A stretch of 64,000 bases of DNA from Paralichthys olivaceus. Taxonomy: Eukaryota; Chordata; Actinopteri; Pleuronectiformes; Paralichthyidae. The notes under the pieces were generated by a model. It had not been told where the DNA came from. It searched no databases and was given only the letters and a program-made list of their open reading frames with translations. Shown piece by piece: positions 37,471-51,009 of this stretch; the stretch's first letter is position 1, and each line of letters starts with the position of its first letter. The stretch covers positions 5,738,001 to 5,802,000 of the forward strand of contig NC_091114.1 in the NCBI RefSeq assembly GCF_024713975.1, in the 5' to 3' direction. A program made the position numbers and the translations under genes.

Positions 37471-38158
37471 AGTACAGCAGAGAGAGACTTCAGTGTGAAT
37501 GTGTGTTTAATTAATAACGTCAGTCATAGGTCACAGCAAAAAAAGACAGTGAAAATACTTTTACCACAGTTTCCATGTCTGTTGAATATGTCACAAATAT
37601 AAATATTTGCAACACTTCCTGTTTCAAAGTAAAAGCACTCTATCTCTCTGTCGACTGAATCCATTATTTGTTTTAACAAGGTTTATATTGTTATTATTGT
37701 AGGACAGGAAGATGCACAGCTTCATATCATAGTGTTCTGGCATTTAGTTGAGAACGAACCTTCTTTTACTCAAGGAAATACAGACGTCATCACCTCACGT
37801 AGCAGCTTCTCAGCAGACACACTCCCTACTTGAACACACAGCAGATCAATGACGCAGCCGTCACCCGCTGCACACACACACACACGGAGCCACAAACTTT
37901 CATTACAAGAAGTTTAATCATTGTTTTCCAACTGTCATCGTCAAAGTGTCAAACCAACAAAGACCAACAGCAACTGTCCAAACATTGCCCCCCCCCCACA
38001 CACGTTGTTGTTGTATTTTATCATTAATCACAAAAAAAGCAACATTTATATTTGGAAAAAGGATAAAAAAGCATAACAGACCAGAATCATGCTCCACCAC
38101 TAAAGAAAGACTGAGAAATCCCACATCTCAAACAAAGACGGTTCTAAAACACACAATT

Positions 38159-40216
38159 CTACAGTTTAACACCTGAGTACACACATTCATCCCTGGTGTT
38201 GTCCCTCTGTCGTCTTGATCTGCTGGCCACTTTCACATTTAACGCAGCGTAATGGAGGCCATCTGCATCTTGGTTGCCCTAGAAACGACATATAAGTACA
38301 TCAAGATGGCTCCTGATGAAAAACGTGTTTGTTGTGGAATGTAAATTTCACACTTAAAAAGATTATATTTACCTCTGCATTTGTTGTGGAGGGAGATGAT
38401 GGTTGTGTACAAGACTCTGGGTATGAAACACATAAAAACTTTGAGTCACTCTTTTGTCCACACATGTACTGTTAGGTGCCTTTACCTCTTAACCTGATTT
38501 GAACCTTGGTTTATAATTTAATGTGAAACATGAACCTTTAATTCATGTTTTATGATTCATGCATTTATTTATGAAATGTTTTAAGGTGTCCTTATCTAGA
38601 AAGGTGCCGTGAAATAAATGTATTATTATCATTTTGCTCAAAAGCTAAACTGAACTCTATCTAGAGATGAGTGGTTACCTGAACATCTCCAGCATGTTCT
38701 CTTGTTTATCTTGTACAGTAACACAGCCAGCAAAACACTGATGGTGAATGTCAAAGCTCCACTCAGGAAAAACACCGTCCAGTTCACCTCATCTGCAACA
38801 GGAGAAATTCTAGTAATTCTGTCTCCTCTTTTTTAATTTTTAATTTAACTTTGCAAGAAAAGAGATAACACAAGACATTTCTATATTAAAAGAAAAAATT
38901 GTATGAATAATTATAATAACATAACTAATAATCATGTAATAATATTAACACTCATAATCGTATAATACTAATTATCAAATTATGATATGAACCATCTGAC
39001 CACTATAACAACAATAATGTCCCCATCACAATAATAATAATAGTAATAATAATATGATCATTGAGGGAAAAAAAGAAAAGGAAAAAAAGCTGCACTCATA
39101 CTTAATAATTCACGTCTTGTCACCACTAGTGTTATTTATAATAACAGTATATTATAACCATTACTATGATCATCGTTATCATCACCAATAATAATCATAA
39201 ATAAAAAATTCTACTTAGTTGTGGTGCACACCACCACCGTCCACTGGTGGTGAAGCATTGTAGGGTCACCGTCAGGAGGGACATTCAGACAGGACAGGAT
39301 TTTACCAATTGTTTGGTCCCAACTGTCACAATTCATCAAGTGAGACAGTCTCTGGTAGTGACTCACCATCAACGTCCAGCTTGGTCCCGTTTCCAAACAG
39401 TATGTGTCCACATGCAGCGACAGCACAGTAGTAGGTCCCAGCATGAGAACGGTTCAGTCTCAGTGACAAGTTGTAGACACAGGTGTGTGTCTGTGTGTCA
39501 GGTTTCCTCTCACACTGATCCTTCCTGTCTCCGTGGGTGTAAATGAGTCCTGACTGAGGTTCTTCAGAGTTCTTGAACCAGTAAACACTGTGTTCTCCAT
39601 CACATGTCTCAGTGTGAACTGTACAGCTGAGAGTCACAGAGCCTCCTGGCTGGATGTTCTCAGACTGATGCACCAGAGCCTGGATGTTCAACCCTGAACC
39701 TTTCACACTGACAGTGACGCCCTCCATGAACTCAAACTCATATGAATTACTCTTTAAACAGTAGTAAGTAGCTGAGTCTGAAAGTTGCACATCTGAGATT
39801 TTTAGGTGACTCACAACATCAGTAGATTCCAGAGTGAAGCGTGGATTGTTCTTGAATTCATTCTTGAACAAACAATCTTTAGTGACTTTGTAAGTCACTG
39901 ATATTGTTCGAGGCTTCTGTCCTGGTGTTTGCTTGAACCAATAAATTGCATTGTCCTCCTCATAGAAACACTGGAAAGTCAAGTTGTCTCCAACATCAAC
40001 TGATCTAAATCCTCTGTGTTGATGAGACAAGTTAAAATGATGCATCTGAACTGAAGAGAAAAAGGAGAAAAGCAAAACAACAGTTAATTTTATGTGACAG
40101 AAATGAAATCTTAATCAGCATCAGGACCGACTGAATATTTCTAAAACACACAACTCACCCATTTTCCCGAAGAGGAAACATGTCAGGTAGAGAATGAACT
40201 GCGGAGATGTCATCAT
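38159..40216 (-). CDS. nitr: U13: NITR-like ITIM receptor, tail A
   Basis: Exons: leader 40159-40216, V-I 39367-40050 (684 nt), TM 38679-38792, cytoplasmic 38373-38416, last 38159-38278; 339 residues. The V has FQCFYEEDNAI (one residue shorter than U5), CDR3 CLKSNSYEFEF, and a CDR2-like loop KVTKDCLFK that adds a cysteine not seen in the other copies. The I domain has VHTETCDGE. Tail A has LHYAAL and VYSGVKL. The likely polyadenylation signal is the variant AGTAAA (minus, 37764-37769), because the AATAAA of the other tail A copies is changed by one base. Confidence 0.85.
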
Positions 40217-40414
40217 GTTGAAATCGTCGTGTTGAATGACAAACAGCCCGACACTTTCTCCTCTCTTCAGAGTAAAGACTTGTGTTGATTGGCCAGCAGG
40301 GCAACACTGATCACATGATCACTGCCACCTATGATGTGAATCTTTGTTCTTTAAATAGAATCACATGGTGAGAGACATCTGAAGCACTAAGAGTACATTA
40401 TACTACTACTACTA

Positions 40415-42905
40415 CAAGTTTATTCAATGATTCATGTAGCACCTTTCAAAACACAGTTACAAGGTGCTTTACAAGTTAAAAGTGAAGAATTGAGGACAAA
40501 CAGTAGAAAAGAATTAAAAGTAAACACAAGAACACAAATATAAGGATACAAATGTTACTGATACAGTCTCACATAAATGAATAAAAAGCAGTTGGTAAGA
40601 TCATAGCTAGATTAAAATATATTTATACAACTTAAAGGAGCCAAAGGACTAAGACAACACATGTATAAAATGTCTCTTTAAAAGAGGATGAGGAGTTTGG
40701 AACAATCTTCCTCAGGAGATCCGTCTGACAAAGAGTGGAATAGCTATTAGTGTTGAAGTTTTGAAGGTTGGCTCCTTGTGTGTTTCCACCTTTACTTCCT
40801 TTCTTCGTCCTGTTTCCCACCCTTGTGATTGCCTGCACCAGTTCCTCATGTGTTTCACCTGTGTCCAATCACCTCTGCCTCCCCTGTATATATGTCTCTG
40901 TGCTTCTCTTTGTCTATGTCAGTTCGTGGTCGTCTACTTGGCCGTCTCACCACCCTGTCTCATTCCTCCACCATCAGTTCCCTTCTCTCGTGAGTTCTAG
41001 TTCTTTCTCTTTTTTTCTGTTCAGCCTATTTAACTTTTTGAGTGCCTTTTAGCACAGTGTTTCTTGTTCATGGGTTTTTGGATTCTTTCCTTTTCATTTA
41101 ACTGCAAGAATTCTAAGGACTTGATCAGAATCATTGGGGTTAAAAGAGAAATAGAGTTGTGTGTCATCTGCATATAAATTGATGTTATGTTTTCCTTGAG
41201 ACTAAGCACTCAGTAAAAGCTCTTCACGATTCTAAATGAATCAGTGAAATTTTAAAGACGTTTATATTCACAGCAGAAGAGTAAAGTTCAGTGTTTCTCA
41301 AGCTTTTCTCAATACAACCATCTTCACTTAGTTGTGTTCACCACATGCAGGCATGGTCATTTAGTAACATCGTGCTAAGTACACTAGCACGTATAGTGAT
41401 TGTAACGGTGGATTGTGATGGTGGATCCTGACTATGGATAGTGGTGATGGATTGTGATCGAAATGATAGATCGTGATTGTTGTATCTCCGGACTGTTTTT
41501 GTATTGCCTGCCTGCCTGATCTGCTGTGAGCTACGCTACAATAAAGACTGTAACCAACTGTCCAACGCTTGTGTGCTGCATTTGGGTCCAAACCTTACCT
41601 GTTACAGTAATGGTGGATTGTGATGGTGGATCATGATCATGGTGGAGAAACACAAATCAGAGATCGTGGTGGCAGCTGATCGTGGATCGTAATGGTGGAT
41701 TGTGGATCGTAATGGTGGATTGTGATGGTGGATTGTGATCATTGATTACGATGATGGATCTTGATCGTAATGGCAACTGATCATGGACTATTGTTGAGGG
41801 TTAAGGACAGAGGATGCTGCACCTTGTTAAGCTCTATAAGACAATTTGTGATTTGTGAATATGAGCCATACAAATCATTTTTTTTGATTGACATGCAAGA
41901 GATCTGTAACCCCCCCCCCCCCCTTTTTACACACTTATTTTCTTATATCAAGATGAATGAATAGATTGAATCCATGAATGAATCCCTGGCAAATCTGTGA
42001 AAATATCAAAAAGTCCTGTCTTGCAATGCCGAAGAAAGTGATGAAAAAAATCCTGGATCAGCCACTTTTGTCCAGACATGCATCAAAATGAATGGTTTAT
42101 TTCTTGGCCCATGCCCTACGCTTCTCCCAACCAGCTAAGACAAGGGTGAAAACGTAAACTCGTTATCAGAGGTAACAACTTTAATATAAGTCAGTAACAG
42201 CAACAAGCTTTCAGACGTGATATGTAGATGACACACATTCATGGTGTATATATCATAGCCCTCATATTTTCTCCCTGTCAAAGTTTAACATGACTGGATC
42301 AAAATGAAAACAATGAAAACACAAAATGCACAACACAACAACAATGCAATTGCTTCAAACAGTACATGATTGCAAATGGCAAATTTGAAAATGTTATTCT
42401 ATTTGTGTTTTGTTGGTTGTGAAACATCAGTTAGCCTGGACTTAAAAAAATAAGTATGAGGTTGGCTACCTATCTAACTATTTAAAGAACTAGAAATACA
42501 TGGTTGCTTTGGTCCTTCTTGAAACCACACCGACACAAAAACACAGAGCAGAGGCTAATGAACAAAAATACATCCGACTCTTGGCAAAGCATACAACAAT
42601 CTCATCTTGTGACTGTAGACCATACAGGAAGCTGTGAAAAGATTGTTCTATCACAGTGTTTTTATTTAAAGCAACATCTAGAACAAACACAAAGATTATA
42701 GATATTTTACCTGTACAGGAGAATGGATGTTGTAGTTATCAACTATCAAACTGTAAAAATAACTTAAGGTCAATTTCTAAGGCAGAAATGATCCAGATCC
42801 TTCCTGTCAGTTGGTTACTATCTGCTAGTATTTCATGTTAATGGTTAAAGGGACAGTTTACTGTCAACACTTTGGGCTGTCAGACGACAGCAATCCCAAT
42901 GTGTG
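40415..42905. mobile_element. Composite LINE/LTR/minisatellite cassette, copy 2
   Basis: Same order as 31100-33870: LINE 3' end, LTR-like fragment, LINE YADD fragment, minisatellite, shortened gypsy-type LTR piece (about 41480-41607), minisatellite, LINE tail and diverged flank. Most of the gypsy-type piece is absent compared with copy 1. No host gene is seen. Confidence 0.6.
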
Positions 42906-43520
42906 TAGGAGAACATGTGACTTGAAAACAAAAAGATATCAGCAAAGATGAGGGCAGTGGTTTGTGTACTACATCAGAAAATGTGATCATATTTTGTGAG
43001 ATCTCTTTTTATTTGCTGTGGGCTGTGGGGAACTTGTTCTATTGCTTCATCTGCCCCTTTCAAGTCCCACAGACTGGATCATGGCTACCATGTGGTTGAT
43101 GGAGTAATAAATATGATTTCATGAGTAATGATTTCACATTTTATTTGTGGATATGTGTGAGTTTAACACTTTGAATCCCTATTTTATGACACTGCTTGAT
43201 GAGAGCAACTTCTGGAAATATCATTACTGTTTACTTGAAATATTCTGCTGGGGTGAAGTGAAGACACTGCAGAGACTTCCTGTTTGAAAGTGCTCAGACA
43301 AAGAGAGCAGAGGGTCTTTAGACTGTCGACCACACAGAGGCTAAATAAAGATCCTCACATGTGAGGTGTACGGAATGTTTAAACGTGTTTAAGTTCAAGA
43401 AGTATATTCTGTATTTAGTGGGAGTGGAAAATATGGCAACTGACAACATAAATTAGTTTGGCTGATTTAAAATCTTTATTTGTTTTGCATTAAAAAGCTT
43501 TACATTCAGAATGTATGGAA
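42906..43520. other. Flank block left of U14, empty L2 site
   Basis: Standard array flank. The target reads cgtgtttaagttcaag near 43384-43399, without L2. No gene is seen. Confidence 0.45.
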
Positions 43521-43537
43521 GTGAAACATGTTCAGCT

Positions 43538-46490
43538 CTAGATCTTTACACTGGAGTACACACATTCAGTCCTGTCACCGTCTGTTTGTCTTCTTGCTCT
43601 GCTGAACCTGTGCTCCATTAAAGCAGAGTAATGTAGGTTGTCTGCATCTTGATGAACCTGCTAATAAAACATAAAAGTCATTTGCCATATTAGGAGGACA
43701 TGTGTCTGAACGTAGCTGATGTAGACAAGTGTTGAGAACAGAATTATTAAAGTCTAACTTCACCCAAAGTCCATGGAAATTTAAAAACTGCTGTTAGAAT
43801 GCAGCGCTGGGAGGTGGGGCTAAGACACATGTACGACATACGAATTAGTTTGCTAAAGCTAAGTTATCTATATCGTCTATGGTCAACAACTCCTGTAGCA
43901 GCACACACACTTCTGCAACAGAAATATCGCTGTGTAAATATATATAAAACTTTCATGACGAAGAGACGTCCCAAATGGTTTACTCTACGGAAGCATTGGT
44001 CCTGCAAGTTCCAAGACGGTTTGAAACACTAGGTGGCGTTATGAGCCATGTTCAACCCTTTAATGTAGATTGAAAAAAAAATGTATGTAATAAATGTGAT
44101 ATTGAAACCAGCATTAATGTATTTCATCAAAGATCAGTCATAGGATTTAATTCTTAGTTCATAGGTCAAACAATATCAAAAAGTGTGTGGTAGATATTCA
44201 AAGCTACTAAAGTAGTGCAACAATAACACTTACCTCCATATTCAGAGCTGCTGCAGCTGCTTGAGAGTCTAGTTGTGACAAAAGACAACAACAAAAGTCT
44301 TATTCAAGATGCAATGAGCTGATGAACTGGATGTGGGGTGACTCTATTAGATGGATCAAAGGTCATGAAGTAAATTGGTCCATCACTTCATTGAGATTGA
44401 GTCATGGTGCAGTACTGCATAAACAAACACCAGCACTTTATTACCACTCTCAATCTGTGGCATGTGTAACCCATGCTAAGCTGCACTCTGCTGCAGCTGT
44501 CTGGTTCAAATAGTTTTTGACTCTGCGTTGTGTTTAATTAGCACGGACAAGAACTTCATGCTATCGACATTTTATTGCAATTCAAAAATAAGAACAATGG
44601 GTCAGTTATGGCTCAAAACACAGTTCAAAACAGCTTCGTCGGTAAAGCATCTTGGAGAAACTCCGAAGGAGTGCCAAAAATGGTAAGATGTCCAAAACTG
44701 TTTCAGTGTGTCTCAGCACTTGCGTTCGATGTCCAAAGCAGCCACCGGAAACTCCTACCCATGCTTGGTTCATCTCTCTTCCGTTCATGGGTCTAATTCT
44801 CCTTCCGGTAGTGCGTAATGTCGTAACGTACGGCACTCTGGAGGAGGGCGCCCTTAAACTTTATTCCCCAACCATTAAATAAATAAATTGTGGAAAGTGG
44901 AATTATAGCCACAGAACCTCTGTTACACATGGACAATGTTTTTATGACAGTTATTTTCTTCAATGTACAAATTAGGATGATAAAATCTAAATGCATGATG
45001 CTGTTATTTAAATCAGTTTTAGAGAACAACTAGAATTACACTCTGAAGAGTGCACACTGGCACCAAGGACCAACACTCCCCTCAAATTCAATATATACCA
45101 TGAGTTGAAATATTTCTACAACATTTGCGTGATGCGACATCATGAAAGCCAATCAGCACTGGCAGGTCCTGGCACCCGTCAGTGCTAGTGGGTGCTCAAA
45201 CTGGCCACTGATCAGCTTCAGGTAGCACTGGGTTGTGTTTGTTAGTGTGAACGTGGATAAGCACAAATCCTGCAACGTGTGAATGCACCATAAGAGATTT
45301 CCCTTTCTGTCCTTCAATGAATCTAGATGCTCAAGTAACATGTTGCAACACTAACTCATGAATGTCTTTACTGTTCTTCAGTATCATGCAAACTGAATTC
45401 ATTACTTCAAATATAAATGATGAGGATTACCTCACCTGAGCACTGGCAGCAGTTTGTCTTGGACGCTCTTTGTGTTGTGTAAGCCAGAGAAACAACCAGG
45501 ATTGTGGTGAACGCCAAAGCTCCACTCAAGAAATACACCAAGTGAAGATAGTCCACCACCTCTGCAGAGAGCCAGACATCAGGAGACATCACTGAGCTTT
45601 CCACCACTATTTAACAAATGTGACAATCTTTAAAAAACTCCTTGTTACCTTTAAAGTTCACTTTGGTCCCGTTTCCAAACAGTATGTGTCCACATGCAGC
45701 GACAGCACAGTAGTAGGTCCCAGCATGAGAGCGGTTCAGTCTCATTGACAAGTTGTAGACACAGGTGTGTGTCTGTGTGTCAGGTTTCCTCTCACACTGA
45801 TCCTTCCTGTCTCCGTGGGTGTAAATGAGTCCTGACTGAGGTTCTTCAGAGTTCTTGAACCAGTAAACACTGTGTTCTCCATCACAGGTCCCAGTGTGAA
45901 CTGTACAGCTGAGAGTCACAGAGCCTCCTGGCTGGATGTTCTCAGACTGATGCACCAGAGCCTGGATGTTCAACCCTGAACCTTTCACACTGACAGTGAC
46001 GCCCTGTGCAAACGTCAAGACGAACATGTAGCTGTGTGCAGTAGTAAGTACCAGAGTCTGAAACTTTCAGATTAGAAATCGTCAAGTGATGTGTGCCTTT
46101 TTCAGAACCCAGCGTCCTTGAATTCATTAAAAAAAGTGGTCTTGGCATTAAACATGTAAAAGCTGGAGATGAACCTCCTGTGCTGGAGTTTGTTTGTACC
46201 AGAGGAGCCATGCTGAATCCTCACTTTTATAGAAACACGGCAAAGTCACATTGTCTCCAACTTTGTCTGATAATGACCGTTTGTCTTGATGCACGATGGA
46301 GGGCAGATAAGATGAGCTGTGAGCTGAAGGACAAGGAGAATAAGAACAGATGAAATGAAAATAGAAAGAAAATATGATGAGATATTGCATGAAGAGTTAT
46401 TGTGAAGAAAAGGTCACAGAAACACAACTCACCCATGTTCCCTGGGAAGAGACATGTGAGATAGAAGACAAACTTGAGAGAAGTCATCAT
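43538..46490 (-). pseudogene. U14: type-2 V NITR pseudogene with tail C
   Basis: Exons: leader 46433-46490 (MMTSLKF...), V-I 45649-46323, TM 45436-45561, cytoplasmic 44234-44268, last 43538-43657 (LHYSAL, VYSSVKI and stop, one residue changed by a base change in the TAG region). The V-I exon is 675 nt, a multiple of three, but the internal frame is still broken: the shared type-2 lesion leads to TAA after LLHV, and the 14-nt deletion seen in U7 and U16 is present. The I domain is full length and ends FGNGTKVNFK. A solo LTR lies in the intron between the TM and cytoplasmic exons. This is the type-2 ectodomain on a tail C. Confidence 0.8.
44465..44927. mobile_element. Solo LTR in the U14 intron
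   Basis: 463 bp with ends tgtaac...gttaca, flanked by the 4-bp duplication catg at 44461-44464 and 44928-44931. The homologous U9 intron has a single 'ggcatggacaatg' near 25895, the empty site. It is LTR-retroelement type with no internal region left. It is probably young relative to the gene duplication, since only this copy carries it. Confidence 0.8.
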
Positions 46491-46709
46491 GTTTGAATTC
46501 CTGTGTTTTAAATGAGAAGAATCTTGACACGTTCTCCAGTCTTCAGAGACAAGACTGTGATTGGCTAATCTGCAGTGACACTGTTCTGTGTGTCCTACTG
46601 AAGAAACGTGATGACATGTTCACTGCCACCAATGTTTCAAGTTAGGGTTCTTCTCAGGAAATTTCACACTGTGAGAGACTCTTTATCTCACCAACATATT
46701 TTAAATCAC

Positions 46710-46895
46710 AGAATAAATAAATCACAGGTACACACAGTAATGACATACATGGCATGAAGCTGATCACCATTATGCTGAACACATACAGTAACATGAATAT
46801 GTGATCATTTTACTTTATTGTCATTAACAATTAAAATTATCATAAATGTTACAATTAATAGAAATGATATAATTTAAGTTTAATTGCAAACGGAT
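46710..46895. other. AT-rich insertion upstream of U14
   Basis: About 180 bp absent from the equivalent place at 5145-5165 and 21300. It is AT-rich with no recognised family or clear terminal repeats. The stretch to the U15 3' end is otherwise the usual spacer. Confidence 0.45.
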
Positions 46896-47433
46896 AGAAT
46901 GTCAAATAAAGGTAACTGAAGCACTTATTACAGTGACGAGTCATGATAATAAAGAAGAGGTTTATTTTCTGTTCAAAGCATTTACCAATGTCGCAAATAC
47001 TAGTTGACTATGACCAACACGAGACAAAAGCAGCTTTCTTTTATTCAAGGAAATACAGACGTCATCACCTCACGTAGCAGCTTCTCAGCAGACACACTCC
47101 CTATGTGAACACACAGCAGATCAACGACGCAGCCGTCACTCGCTGCACACACACACACACGGAGCCACAAACTTTCATGACATGAAGTTTAATCATTGTT
47201 TTCCACATGTCATCGTCAAAGTGTCAAACCAACAAAGACCAACAGCAACTGTCCAAACATTGCCCCCCCCCCCCACACGTTGTTGTTGTATTTTATCATT
47301 AATCACAAAAAAAGCAACATTTATATTTGGAAAAAGGATAAAAAAGCATAACAGACCAGAATCATGCTCCACCACTAAAGAAAGACTGAGAAATCCCACA
47401 TCTCAAACAAAGACGGTTCTAAAACACACAATT

Positions 47434-49449
47434 CTACAGTTTAACACCTGAGTACACACATTCATCCCTTGTGTTGTCCCTCTGTCGTCTTGATCTGCTG
47501 GCCACTTTCACATTTAACGCAGCGTAATGGAGGCCATCTGCATCTTGGTTGCCCTGGAAACGACATATAAGTACATCAAGATGGCTCCTGATGAAAAACG
47601 TGTTTGTTGCGGAATGTAAATTTCACACTTAAAAAGATTATATTTACCTCTGCATTTGTTGTGGAGGGAGATGATGGTTGTGTACAAGACTCTGGGTATG
47701 AAACACATATAAAAACTTTGAGTCACTCTTTTGTCCACACATGTACTGTTAGGTGCCTTTACCTCTTAACCTGATTTGAACCTTGGTTTTTAATTTAATG
47801 TGAAACATGAAACTTTAATTCATGTTTTATGATTCATGCATTTATTTATGAAATGTTTTAAGGTGTCCTTATCTAGAAAGGTGCCGTGAAATAAATGTAT
47901 TATTATCATTTTGCTCAAAAGCTAAACTGAACTCTATCTAGAGATGAGTGGTTACCTGAACATCTCCAGCATGTTCTCTTGTTTATCTTGTACAGTAACA
48001 CAGCCAGCAAAACACTGATGGTGAATGTCAAAGCTCCACTCAGGAAAAACACCGTCCAGTTCACCTCATCTGCAACAGGAGAAATTCTAGTAATTCTGTC
48101 TCTTCTTTTTAAAATTTCATTTAACTTTGCAAGAGACAACACAAGACATTTCTATATTAGAAGAAAAAAAATATTAATAATTATAATAACAAAACTAACA
48201 ATCATGTAATAATAATGATCATATAATGATATGAACCATCTGACCACTATAACAACAATAATGTCCCCATCACAATATTAATAATAATAATAATAATATG
48301 ATCATGGAGGGAAAAAAAGCTGCACTCATACTTAATAATTCACGTCTTGTCACCACTAGTGTTATTTATAATAACAGTATATTATAACCATTACTATGAT
48401 CATCGTTATCATCACCAATAATAATCATAAATAAAAAATTCTACTTAGTTGCGGTGCACACCACCACCGTCCACTGGTGGTGAAGCATTGTTGGGTCACC
48501 GTCAGGAGGGACATTCAGACAGGACAGGATTTTACCAATTGTTTGGTCCCAACTGTCACAATACATCAAGTGAGACAGTCTCTGGTAGTGACTCACCATC
48601 AACGTCCAGCTTGGTCCCGTTTCCAAACAGTATGTGTCCACATGCAGCGACAGCACAGTAGTAGGTCCCAGCATGAGAACGGTTCAGTCTCATTGACAAG
48701 TTGTAGACACAGGTGTGTGTCTGTGTGTCAGGTTTCCTCTCACACTGATCCTTCCTGTCTCCGTGGGTGTAAATGAGTCCTGACTGAGGTTCTTCAGAGA
48801 TCTTGAACCAGTAAACACTGTGTTCTCCATCACAGGTCCCAGTGTGAACTGTACAGCTGAGAGTCACAGAGCCTCCTGGCTGGATGTTCTCAGACTGATG
48901 CACCAGAGCCTGGATGTTCAACCCTGAACCTTTCACACTGACAGTGACGCCCTCCATGAACTCAAACTCATATGAATTACTCTTGAAACAGTAGTAAGTA
49001 GCTGAGTCTGAAAGTTGCACATTTGAGATTTTTAGGTGACTCACAACATCAGTAGATTCCAGAGTGAAGCGTGGATTGTTCTTGAATTCGTTTAATGATG
49101 AAAAAGTTTTTGATAACTTGTAAGTCACTGAGATAATTCGAGGCTTCTGTCCTGGTGTTTGCTTGAACCAATAAATCATCTCGTCCCCCTTCTCATAGAA
49201 ATACTTGAAAGTCAAGTTGTCTCCAACATCAACTGATCTAAATCCTCTGTGTTGATGAGACAAGATAAAATGATGCATCTGAACTGAAGAGAAAAAGGAG
49301 AAAAGCAAAACAACAGTTAATTTTATGTGACAGAAATGAAATCGTAATCAGCATCAGGACCGACTGAATATTTATAAAACACACAACTCACCCATTTTCC
49401 CGAAGAGGAAACATGTCAGGTAGAGAATGAACTGCGGAGATGTCATCAT
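47434..49449 (-). CDS. nitr: U15: NITR-like ITIM receptor, tail A, V lacks first Cys
   Basis: Exons: leader 49392-49449, V-I 48597-49283, TM 47956-48069, cytoplasmic 47648-47691, last 47434-47553; 340 residues. It is the counterpart of U1 and shows the tail that U1 should have. The V reads FKYFYEKGDEMI (Tyr47), CDR2 KLSKTFSSL, CDR3 CFKSNSYEFEF. CDR1 matches U8, while the N-terminus and CDR2 match U1, so the V is a mosaic of those two. I domain canonical; ITIM LHYAAL and VYSGV. AATAAA (minus) at 47040-47045. Confidence 0.86.
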
Positions 49450-50417
49450 GTTGAAATCGTCATGTTGAATGACAAACAGCCCGACACCTTCTCCTCTCTT
49501 CAGAGTAAAGACTTGTGTTGATTGGCCAGCAGGGCAACACTGATCACATGATCACTGCTACCTATGATGTGAATCTTTGTTCTTTAAATAGAATCACATG
49601 GTGAGAGACATCTGAAGCACTTAGAGTACATTATACTACTACTACTACACGTCTCTACCTCTTCCCTGTTATGTAAGAGATTATGTGTCTTACAATGTTG
49701 AAGAATGTGATGGAAAAATCTTGGATCATCCCTTTTGTCCAGATCTGAACCCAAATGTAACGGGTTATTTCTTGGCCCATGCTCTATCCCTCTCCCAACC
49801 AGCCAACCAGACAAGACAGGGGTGAAAACATAACTTCTTAGTGGAGGAAACAGTTTTAAGAGTCACATTGTAGAGTAACTGCTCTTGAAACTTTCAGACG
49901 TGACATGTACATGACACACATTCATAGTTTATTACGACGTGTGACTTGAAAACAAAAAGATATCAGCAAAGATGAGGGCAGTGGTTTGTGTACTACATCA
50001 GAAAATGTGATCATGTTTTGTGAGATCTCTTTTTATTTGCTGTGGGCTGTGGGGAACGTGTTCTATTGCTTCATCTGCCCCTTTCAAGTCCCACAGACTG
50101 GATCATGGCTACCATGTGGTTGATGGAGTAATAAATATGATTTCATGAGTAATGATTTCACATTTTATTTGTGGATATGTGTGAGTTTAACACTTTGAAT
50201 CCCTATTTCATGACACTGCTTGATGAGAGCAACTTCTGGTCATTTCATTACTGTTTACTTGAAATATTCTGCTGGGCTGAAGTGAAGACACTGCAGAGAC
50301 TTCCTGTTTGAAAGTGCTCAGACAAAGAGAGCAGAGGGTCTTTAGACTGTCGACCACACAGAGGCTAAATAAAGATCCTCACATGTGAGGTGTACGAAAT
50401 GTTTAAACAACATGTGG
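49450..50417. other. Upstream flank block of U15
   Basis: Counterpart of 1313-2281, with the CCAAT at the usual distance. No gene is seen. Confidence 0.45.
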
Positions 50418-50425
50418 TTAAGTTC

Positions 50426-50746
50426 TCCTCTACTTTCCCCTCCCCACTATCACTCTCTCTTCTCTCCCCTCTTTTCCACCCATCTCTCCTCTCCTCCCCC
50501 CTTTTTCTCTGCTCACCCCAACCGGTCGAGGCAGATGACCGTCCACATTGAGCCTGGTTCTGCTCGAGGTTTCTCCCTGTTAATGAGGGAGTTTTTCCTC
50601 TCCACAGTCGCCAAAGTGCTGCTCATTGTGGGAACTGTTGGGTTTCTCTATATTTAATACGATTTTAAGGTCTTGACCTTCTATGTAAAGTGCCTTGAGA
50701 TAATGTATATTATGATTTGGCGCTATACAAATAAAACTGAATTGAA
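50426..50746 (+). mobile_element. 5'-truncated L2-like LINE 3' end, copy 4
   Basis: Same insertion as copies 1-3, with ttaagttc at 50418-50425 and 50747-50754. Confidence 0.85.
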
Positions 50747-50896
50747 TTAAGTTCAAGAAGTATATTCTGTATTTAGTGGGAGTGGAAAATATGGCAACTG
50801 ACAACATCAAATTAGTTTGGCTGATTTAATATCTTTATTTGTTTTGCATTAAAAAGCTTTACATTCAGAATGTATGGAAGTGAAACATGTTCAGCT

Positions 50897-51009
50897 CTAC
50901 TGCTTTACACTGGAGTACACACATTCACTCCTGTCACCGTCTGTTTGTCTTCTTGCTCTGCTGAACCTGTGCTCCATTAAAGCAGCGTAATGTAGGTTGT
51001 CTGCATCTT
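50897..51009 (-). pseudogene. Orphan ITIM exon O5 (tail C type)
   Basis: As O1, but the motif is LHYAAL, as in U9, rather than LHYSAL. Confidence 0.65.

Noticed and set aside
44606-44882. Open frames of 73-76 codons near 44.6-44.9 kb
   Set aside because: They fall inside the solo LTR and have no domain signature.
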